From the NCBI GenBank assembly GCA_934481325.1, contig CAKSPL010000087.1, positions 1-5,804 on the forward strand: a stretch of 5,804 nt of DNA. The letters run 5' to 3'. Made by a program: the position numbers and the translations under genes. Each line of letters begins with the position of its first letter. Position 1 is the first letter of the stretch. The stretch comes from an uncultured Eubacteriales bacterium. Its GTDB lineage: Bacteria; Bacillota; Clostridia; Oscillospirales; CAG-272. The notes beneath the pieces are model-generated. The model ran no database searches and was not told the origin of the DNA. It worked only from the letters and a program-made list of their open reading frames with translations. Shown here piece by piece: positions 1 to 3,667 of the stretch.

Positions 1-111
1 AATATGAGTACGACGGCAGATATTTATTCTCACCTCGACGCCAACGCCACGGGCGAGGCGGGGATGAAGCTCGGCAAACTCCTTGCCGATGATGAAAGCG
101 AGGTGAGCTGA
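1..111 (+). CDS. Tyrosine recombinase / phage-type integrase, C-terminal end (partial)
   Basis: Frame 1 is open from the window edge to a TGA at 109-111, giving 36 residues. The opening NMSTTADIYSHLD matches the end of the catalytic domain of tyrosine recombinases, where the nucleophilic tyrosine lies in a T-x-DIYSHL context. That residue would be Tyr-9 of the fragment (bases 25-27). The remaining tail, rich in Gly, Lys and Asp/Glu, is typical of the short extension after the tyrosine. The other catalytic residues (Arg, His) lie upstream, outside the window. The protein would catalyse integration and excision of the element, probably at the tRNA-Ser gene 1.6 kb away. The next gene starts one base after the stop, so the two are probably co-transcribed. 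Confidence 0.85.
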   Translation, partial: NMSTTADIYSHLDANATGEAGMKLGKLLADDESEVS

Positions 112-112
112 T

Positions 113-697
113 ATGCCGGGGGAGGGCGAAATATCTTTGGAGCAGCTCTACAAGATGCTTCACGTCAGCAAGCGCAAGGCAGCGTGGATGCTGAACAACG
201 GAATCATTCCGTGCAGAATCCGCCCCACCAAGACACACCGATATGCCATACGGCTTGAGGATGTGGAAGCCTATCTGCAAAAGAAACGAGCCGAGAGGCG
301 CAAGGAGATTCCCGTTGGAATCTTCAACGCCAAGCCAACGAAGCAAACGGTGGTGCTGCATAACCATTATCCGATAGATACCGTGAGGGTTGCAGACTGC
401 TATATCAAGGTGGCTGACGAATGCCGAGATGCATTCAGAGACCACGTTGAGAAGCGCCTGAGATACTTTCCCGACTCGTTCACTGCGGATAAAGCAGCTG
501 ACATTATGGGGTACGCCAAAAGCACAGTGCTCGCATATATTCAGCAGAAGCGCATCTTCGCCGTCCGGATAAACGGAAAGTATATCGTGCCAAAGAGTGC
601 CCTCGTGGAATTTCTCGTCGATGACTTCGCATTCGAGATTGTCCATAAGTCGACGTGGCATATGAATACGATACTGCTGTTTGTAGAGAAGGAGTAA
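113..697 (+). CDS. Double helix-turn-helix protein, excisionase-like
   Basis: This 194-residue protein has two helix-turn-helix modules of the excisionase (MerR-like winged) type. The first spans about residues 7-57: ISLEQLYKMLHVSKRKAAW, then a wing, then LEDVEAYLQKK. The second spans about 120-170: SFTADKAADIMGYAKSTV, then VRINGKYIVPKSALVEFL. Each has the usual order of recognition helix, basic wing (R or K before Y) and a 'serine/leucine + E-x-FL/YL' closing helix. A linker with basic residues (KKRAERRK) joins them. The ATG sits one base after the integrase stop, with AGGTGA six bases upstream inside the integrase gene, so translation is probably coupled. Genes of this kind next to integrases often act as recombination directionality factors or regulators of excision. 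That role is inferred here from position and fold. A transcriptional regulator is the main alternative. Confidence 0.8.
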   Translation: MPGEGEISLEQLYKMLHVSKRKAAWMLNNGIIPCRIRPTKTHRYAIRLEDVEAYLQKKRAERRKEIPVGIFNAKPTKQTVVLHNHYPIDTVRVADCYIKVADECRDAFRDHVEKRLRYFPDSFTADKAADIMGYAKSTVLAYIQQKRIFAVRINGKYIVPKSALVEFLVDDFAFEIVHKSTWHMNTILLFVEKE

Positions 698-699
698 AG

Positions 700-739
700 A
701 AAAGGCACAGCCAACACGAATGTGGGGGCTGTGTCTTTT
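700..739. terminator. Bidirectional hairpin terminator between convergent genes
   Basis: AAAAGGCACAGCC (700-712) pairs with GGCTGTGTCTTTT (727-739) with one G-T wobble, and CAC/GTG can pair again within the loop. The outer A/T tracts give a U-run on either strand. It lies 3 bases after the stop of the helix-turn-helix gene and 11 bases from the stop of the opposing HEPN-like gene, so it can end both transcripts. Confidence 0.75.
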
Positions 740-749
740 AAAGTACACA

Positions 750-1655
750 TTATTTCGATAGCGCATGTCCAAATAGTAGGATATAGTTGTTTACGTTTAC
801 TTCAATATTTTGGGCGAGATCCGATAACGCTTGTGGTTTGTTCGTGCTTGTGTTATCGATTATTAACAACAAAAGCAAATAATATGTCATCAAAAATGCA
901 AAATAGCTATTTGCCATAGTAGTCATATTTGAATAACTACTTTTTGTGGTTGAAATTGATGAACCATGTGCTGTGTCATTTCTGAGTGAATATAAAAATC
1001 CAGATATTATTATGTGTAGCTGATCTTCTAAAGAAATAGAGTATGTTATTCCATCTATAACTATCGAATGCTTGTTTAGAACATGATAGAGCAAACGACT
1101 TCCTGGTCTAATACCCGTAGAATAGTCAACATAATTTGTTGAATACTTGTTTTTTATTTGATTTAATAAATTGGATCTGTTTACATTAACCGTTCCGTTG
1201 CTGTTTTTTGCTGATCTGTTCGCAATTCGAGAATCGAGAATTCTGCTAAAAATATACTGCAAACTCTTGTGAGGAATATTTTCCATCAATTTACCAAAAG
1301 CAATATTCAGGTCACTATCACTTTGTATTAAGGAATTCCATACAGGAACCAAACTCCAATTGCGATCAGTTATTCGATCAATAGAGGAAACAGATTGGCT
1401 ATAGATATCAAACGCTGTAAAAATGAATTCAAAAGAATGATTGGGTTTACTCCCTAAAGATTCTAAAGCGTCGATTAAAAAAGATATGGCTTTATTATAA
1501 AACTCATCTGTGTTGGAAGTCATATGATATGGGATAAATGGGATTCCATTGTTTACAGATTTATACTTCTCTTCATATCGAGCTTCAATATCAAATTTGT
1601 CTACGTTAGGCCAATTGTTTATATACTCAATTCTTTTTGTCTTGAAATCCTGCAT
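750..1655 (-). CDS. HEPN-motif protein, candidate RNase toxin / defence cargo
   Basis: This is a 301-residue, AT-rich gene with Asn/Ser-rich coding unlike its neighbours. It starts at ATG 1655 behind a strong AAGGAGG (1660-1666), with only four bases between them. I do not recognise the whole protein. Residues 210-266 look like a C-terminal HEPN domain: a helix with LHIIISGFLYSL, then R225-N226-D-T-A-H230-G, then a polar loop and a long hydrophobic helix (YFAFLMTYYLLLLLI). Rx4-6H with a polar residue after the Arg is the catalytic signature of HEPN ribonucleases (Abi proteins, toxins, CRISPR effectors). Residues 51-90 form helices (FYNKAISFLIDALES, FEFIFTAFDIYSQ) that could be the front of a helical domain. 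No signal peptide is seen. The hydrophobic helix could be a membrane segment, but a helical-bundle core is likelier. The gene lies between the integrase module and the tRNA site, a usual place for cargo. RNase and defence roles are inferred from the motif and position only. Confidence 0.72.
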   Translation of the reverse strand: MQDFKTKRIEYINNWPNVDKFDIEARYEEKYKSVNNGIPFIPYHMTSNTDEFYNKAISFLIDALESLGSKPNHSFEFIFTAFDIYSQSVSSIDRITDRNWSLVPVWNSLIQSDSDLNIAFGKLMENIPHKSLQYIFSRILDSRIANRSAKNSNGTVNVNRSNLLNQIKNKYSTNYVDYSTGIRPGSRLLYHVLNKHSIVIDGITYSISLEDQLHIIISGFLYSLRNDTAHGSSISTTKSSYSNMTTMANSYFAFLMTYYLLLLLIIDNTSTNKPQALSDLAQNIEVNVNNYILLFGHALSK

Positions 1656-1679
1656 TTTTCCTCCTTGTTATTACAACGA

Positions 1680-1709
1680 AAGCCCTTGAAACAAAAACTT
1701 CAAGGGCTT
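1680..1709 (-). terminator. Perfect 11-bp hairpin downstream of tRNA-Ser
   Basis: AAGCCCTTGAA (1680-1690) and TTCAAGGGCTT (1699-1709) form a perfect stem around an 8-base loop. It begins 4 bases past the CCA end of the tRNA and sits in the 58-base gap before the HEPN-like gene. On the minus strand it is followed by TCGTTGTAA, a poor U-tract, so it may terminate tRNA transcription only partly or act as a processing element. On the plus strand it is followed by GTTTT. Confidence 0.5.
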
Positions 1710-1713
1710 GTTT

Positions 1714-1802
1714 TGGCGGAGGGAAAGGGATTCGAACCCTTGTGGGCGGGTGCCCAAACGGTTTTCAAGACCGCCTCGTTATGACCACTTCGATATCCCT
1801 CC
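1714..1802 (-). tRNA. tRNA-Ser(UGA)
   Basis: The full class II tRNA cloverleaf can be drawn on the minus strand. The acceptor stem is GGAGGGA (1802-1796) with TCCCTCC (1724-1718), followed by discriminator G and an encoded CCA (1716-1714). The anticodon arm is GCGGT-CTTGAAA-ACCGT, so the anticodon is UGA and it reads UCA and, by wobble, related serine codons. The long variable arm TGGGC-ACCC-GCCCA is diagnostic of Ser/Leu/Tyr tRNAs. The T arm AAGGG-TTCGAAT-CCCTT is canonical. Its 3' end borders the mobile element, so it is the probable integration target and was restored on insertion. No convincing promoter lies just upstream. The best candidate is about 245 bases away at 2048-2076. Confidence 0.95.
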
Positions 1803-1929
1803 GTATATGAACTGCCGTCAGGCAGATATCATCGGATATTCAATTTTTTTAGAAATATTTTTAGAAATGCTGTTTTGGGTTGCTTTCGGAGTGCCGAAAA
1901 AGTCAGGTGTTGCAAGGCTTTTCAAGGTT

Positions 1930-1952
1930 TTTGCGACCGCTGTGCTCGCAAA
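1930..1952. other. 7-bp hairpin replacing the missing half of the tRNA copy
   Basis: TTTGCGA and TCGCAAA form a perfect 7-bp stem around a 9-base loop. It lies directly 3' (minus strand) of the truncated tRNA-Ser copy, where the variable arm of a real tRNA would be. The sequence beyond it does not supply a T arm or a matching acceptor strand. Confidence 0.5.
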
Positions 1953-1993
1953 TTTTCAAGACCGCCTCGTTATGACCGCTTCGATACCTCTCC
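1953..1993 (-). pseudogene. Truncated tRNA-Ser(UGA): 5' half only
   Basis: Bases 1953-1997 match 1762-1806 at 42 of 45 positions. They cover the acceptor 5' strand, the D arm, the anticodon stem 5' side and the whole anticodon loop of the neighbouring tRNA-Ser, plus a few flanking bases. The match stops at the 3' edge of the anticodon loop. No T arm, no CCA and no complement to its acceptor strand GGAGAGG are found downstream, so it cannot make a tRNA. Two of the three differences are in the acceptor strand (GGAGAGG against GGAGGGA), so it is not a fresh copy of the intact gene but half of a different tRNA-Ser isogene. Candidate origins are decay of a tandem tRNA copy or a scar of an older insertion. 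Confidence 0.8.
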
Positions 1994-2047
1994 GTATGAT
2001 GGACGAAAAAACAACCGGGTTGCGGGAATTTTTGGGTTGCGGATTAC

Positions 2048-2076
2048 AGTATAGCACATCTTGTGCGGAAAGTCAA
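2048..2076 (-). promoter_or_regulatory. Strong promoter reading toward tRNA-Ser
   Basis: On the minus strand TTGACT (2076-2071) and TATACT (2053-2048) are separated by exactly 17 bases, close to the sigma-70/sigma-A consensus. Transcription would start near 2041. It would run through the half tRNA (1993-1953) and then the intact tRNA-Ser (1802-1714). It probably was the promoter of the tRNA of which only the 5' half remains. Confidence 0.75.
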
Positions 2077-2199
2077 GAATCTGGCGGAATTTTGAGTGCA
2101 TTTGTGTATTGCGGGGCATCGGGGGGCGGCGCGCCGGGTGAAATCCGATGTAATCGCGGCGGGGGATTCTCGCTTTGATTGCAGGTTTTGCGATTGCGC

Positions 2200-2228
2200 T
2201 TGAAAAATGCCCCCGGGAATGCTATAAT
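2200..2228 (+). promoter_or_regulatory. Sigma-A promoter of ogt
   Basis: TTGAAA (2200-2205) and TATAAT (2223-2228) are spaced by 17 bases, and a start near 2235 gives a leader of about 20 bases before the ogt ATG. No operator-like dyad is evident around it, so expression is probably constitutive. Confidence 0.85.
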
Positions 2229-2240
2229 CAAAACAGCGAC

Positions 2241-2247
2241 AAGGAGG
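2241..2247 (+). promoter_or_regulatory. Ribosome binding site that fixes the ogt start
   Basis: AAGGAGG lies 8 bases before ATG 2256. The frame stays open upstream to another ATG at 2175, but that one precedes the promoter and has no such site, so 2256 is the start. Confidence 0.9.
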
Positions 2248-2255
2248 GGGCGGCT

Positions 2256-3164
2256 ATGGAATCGTTTTTTTATTATGTCTCCCCGATTGGGGGGCTGACA
2301 GGGAAAACCGAAGAGGACCGGCTGGTGGGGCTTTGGCTGGACGGGCAGAAATTTTTCGGCGAAGAAGGAAGGTCGGGTGCCTGCGCAAGGGTGACTTCTC
2401 TGCACGGTGAAATGACCGATGCCACACAGGTGACTTTTCTGCGTGGTGGCGCGGCTTGTCCCTCGGAGGAGGCTTCTCCGCGTGGTGGCGCGGCTTGCCC
2501 CTCGGATATGACTTCTCCGCGCGGCGGAATGAATTGTTTCTCCGGGGGCGGAGTGACTTGCTCCGATGTCCATAAAGCCTTTCCCGATGCCGGGACAATT
2601 CCTTTCAATGTTGGGTCAACTCCTTCCGATACCGGGGCGATTTCTTCCGGTGCCGGGGCAACTTTTCGGCGCACTGTTGCTTCGTTACGTACCGATGCCG
2701 TCGCCTCGCACGGTTGTCGTCGCGCCGGCGTATCCGATCGTTTGACTGCGGTTGCAGATACACCCGCGCCGGCACCGATCGCGCGATGGTTGGACTGCTA
2801 TTTTTCGGGCAAGGATCCGGGAGAGCTGCCGCCTTTGGCGTTCCCGGCAGTTTCTCCCTTCCGACGGCGCGTGTGGGAGCTTTTGTGCCGCATTCCGTAC
2901 GGAAAACTCGTAACGTATGGGGACATTTCCCGTTTTTTGGCGTGTGAAACGGGACGGCGTATCTCGGCGCAGGCGGTTGGCGGTGCGGTAGGGCATAATC
3001 CCATTTCGGTGATTGTACCCTGTCATCGTGTCGTGGGTTCCGATGGGGGTCTTACCGGTTATGCCGGAGGAACGGATAAAAAAATCGCCCTTTTGCGGAC
3101 GGAGGGCGTGGACACGGATGCGCTTGCCGGGAATTTGGAAAAATATCGGTTTGTTTTTTCGTAA
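2256..3164 (+). CDS. ogt: Methylated-DNA--[protein]-cysteine S-methyltransferase with a large repeat insert
   Basis: This is a suicide DNA-repair protein that moves the alkyl group from O6-alkylguanine to its own cysteine. Residues 1-37 (YYVSPIGGLT, LVGLWLDGQKFF) are the usual start of the N-terminal sheet domain, and 174-194 (APIARWLDCYFSGKDPGEL) are its usual end. Residues 198-302 are the active domain: FRRRVWELLCRIPYGKLVTY with the helix-turn-helix and Tyr-221, then SAQAVGGAVGHNP with Asn-248, then the acceptor motif PCHRV with Cys-256, and a distal Glu-283. All key residues are present. The oddity is length: 302 residues against about 160-180 for the family. The surplus is a low-complexity stretch, about residues 38-173, made partly of 13- and 7-residue repeats. 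It falls in the loop joining the domains, so the enzyme may still fold. The gene has its own promoter and converges on atpC. Confidence 0.93.
   Translation: MESFFYYVSPIGGLTGKTEEDRLVGLWLDGQKFFGEEGRSGACARVTSLHGEMTDATQVTFLRGGAACPSEEASPRGGAACPSDMTSPRGGMNCFSGGGVTCSDVHKAFPDAGTIPFNVGSTPSDTGAISSGAGATFRRTVASLRTDAVASHGCRRAGVSDRLTAVADTPAPAPIARWLDCYFSGKDPGELPPLAFPAVSPFRRRVWELLCRIPYGKLVTYGDISRFLACETGRRISAQAVGGAVGHNPISVIVPCHRVVGSDGGLTGYAGGTDKKIALLRTEGVDTDALAGNLEKYRFVFS
2403..2558 (+). repeat. Four tandem 39-bp (13-residue) repeats inside ogt
   Basis: The units begin at 2403, 2442, 2481 and 2520. Units two and three differ at only 5 of 39 bases and encode RGGAACPSEEASP and RGGAACPSDMTSP. Units one and four are degenerate. 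A common tail like TGACTTCTC also closes the sequence before unit one. The unit length is a multiple of three, so copy-number change keeps the frame. The repeat places cysteines at 68, 81 and 94, exactly 13 apart. Confidence 0.85.
2580..2663 (+). repeat. Four tandem 21-bp (7-residue) repeats inside ogt
   Basis: The units FPDAGTI, PFNVGST, PSDTGAI and SSGAGAT occupy residues 109-136. All have Gly at position five and Thr or Ile at seven. At DNA level the last two are ccttccgataccggggcgat(t) and tcttccggtgccggggcaac(t). Like the preceding array, the period preserves the reading frame. It lies about 20 bases beyond the 39-bp array and has an unrelated unit. Confidence 0.75.
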
Positions 3165-3346
3165 ATCTCGCCATATTTCGGGGGTATGTTCGTAAAACTC
3201 ATCACATCCGGGGGGATATGTTTGTAAAACTCGCTACATTTCGGAAATGTGCTTGTAAGCTCCGCTACATTCCGGAATACGCTTGTAAAACTCACTACAT
3301 CCGGGAAGTGTATTCGCAAAACTCATCACGTCCCGGGGGATATGAG
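3161..3346. repeat. Six degenerate ~31-bp tandem repeats with palindromic cores
   Basis: The units start at about 3161, 3192, 3224, 3255, 3285 and 3316, each 30-32 bases. Each opens with GTAAAACTC or a variant, then a core resembling ACATTCCGGAATGT, then a short T-rich end. The core is a dyad: unit three has the perfect ACATTTC-G-GAAATGT, and unit four has ATTCCGGAAT. Unit one contains the ogt stop codon, and unit six runs into the terminator, so the array fills the ogt 3' flank. The period is not a multiple of three, consistent with non-coding DNA. In RNA the cores would form a row of small hairpins. Protein-binding sites or a dispersed intergenic repeat family are alternatives. Confidence 0.8.
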
Positions 3347-3372
3347 AAAAGGCGGTCAGTCGACCGCCTTTT
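3347..3372. terminator. Bidirectional terminator between ogt and the atp operon
   Basis: AAAAGGCGGTC (3347-3357) and GACCGCCTTTT (3362-3372) make a perfect 11-bp stem with a 4-base loop AGTC and a U-rich tail on both strands (TTTTCTTTTC on plus). On the minus strand the stem contains the last sense codons of atpC. The TGA stop (3358-3356) starts in the loop and ends in the stem. Confidence 0.88.
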
Positions 3373-3667
3373 CTTTTCGATCGGGTGGCACGGTAAAAAC
3401 CGTGACCGAGTCCCGCTCTATGACGGCAATCCCGCCGGGAAATGCCCCGCGGTATACCGTTTCGCCTTTCAGAAGGGCAAGCAGGGGACCGTCTCCCAAC
3501 GCTACCATAGCAGGGGCGTGCCCGTGATGAATCCCGAGAGAACCGCCGTTTTTTCCGTCCGCTCCGTCCGCCGCAAAGAGGCGGACGGAATCGCACGCCA
3601 CGGCATTTTCCACCCCCGTGGGGGAGAAAACGCATAGCGTGAGGGGGCTTTTTTCGTTTTCCGTCAT
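3356..3667 (-). CDS. atpC: F1 ATP synthase epsilon subunit, short form without the C-terminal helices
   Basis: Epsilon links the gamma shaft to the c-ring and, in full-length forms, can inhibit ATP hydrolysis. The 103 residues correspond to the N-terminal beta-sandwich: LTLCVFSPTGVEN, then DSVRLFAADGADG, the family hallmark GIHHGHAPAMVAL (residues 45-57), and GGIAVIERDSVTVFT. Typical epsilon is about 130-140 residues. Here the two C-terminal helices are absent and the protein ends PPDRKEKAVD inside the terminator hairpin. The ATG overlaps the atpD stop as ATGA, with AAAGGGAG upstream, so translation is coupled. Position as last gene after atpD supports the call. Sequence identity to textbook epsilon is modest. 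Whether the short form is native to the lineage or a recent loss cannot be told here. Confidence 0.88.
   Translation of the reverse strand: MTENEKSPLTLCVFSPTGVENAVACDSVRLFAADGADGKNGGSLGIHHGHAPAMVALGDGPLLALLKGETVYRGAFPGGIAVIERDSVTVFTVPPDRKEKAVD

Larger units (their letters stand above)
1..1713. mobile_element. End of an integrated element next to tRNA-Ser (left part outside window)
   Basis: The stretch holds the tail of a tyrosine recombinase, an excisionase-like DNA-binding gene and an AT-rich cargo gene, and it stops at the 3' end of a complete tRNA-Ser gene. Tyrosine-recombinase elements commonly insert at tRNA 3' ends and leave the tRNA intact, which fits this layout. Base composition changes visibly between the AT-rich cargo gene and the GC-rich chromosome beyond the tRNA. 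The right boundary is placed at the tRNA CCA end by inference. The matching att copy, a 3' tRNA fragment, should lie to the left outside the window and cannot be seen. It could be an integrative conjugative element, a prophage or a smaller island; nothing here decides which. Confidence 0.6.
1803..2199. other. Non-coding spacer: tRNA leader with half tRNA, hairpins and promoter
   Basis: I see no credible gene in these about 400 bases. Besides the half tRNA and promoter listed separately, it holds short hairpins: CTGCC-gtca-GGCAG (1812-1825), TTTCGG-agtg-CCGAAA (1884-1899) and TTTGCGA-9 nt-TCGCAAA (1930-1952). It also has a tandem TTTTTAGAAAT duplication around 1845-1869 and two copies of GGGTTGCGG (2017-2025, 2034-2042). 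The part 1803-2040 would be the 5' leader of a minus-strand tRNA-Ser transcript. The part 2080-2199 is G-rich, and I find nothing further in it. Confidence 0.6.

Noticed and set aside
722..919. Small plus-strand open frame at the end of the HEPN-like gene
   Set aside because: It starts inside the terminator, has no ribosome site and overlaps the opposing gene.
1083..1109. Second HEPN-type R...H pair (R187 to H191) in the AT-rich gene
   Set aside because: Spacing and flanking residues do not fit the motif. Only R225-H230 has the polar residue after Arg and the helix context.
2006..2022. CAACCCGGTTG hairpin plus T-run on the minus strand as an attenuator right after the promoter
   Set aside because: The stem is only 4-5 bp with a tiny loop, too weak to call as a terminator.
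2073..2674. Long minus-strand open frames opposite ogt
   Set aside because: They are by-products of the GC-rich repeats, start without ribosome sites and resemble no family. The plus-strand frame has a promoter, a ribosome site and conserved enzyme parts.
2961..3000. Loss of the arginine finger in Ogt (Gln-239 in SAQAVGG)
   Set aside because: Gln at this place is, as far as I recall, the common form in Firmicutes Ogt-type enzymes, so it is a subfamily trait and not damage.
3161..3346. Possible CRISPR array because of regular ~31-bp spacing
   Set aside because: The whole unit repeats without unique spacers, the copies are degenerate, and no cas genes are present.
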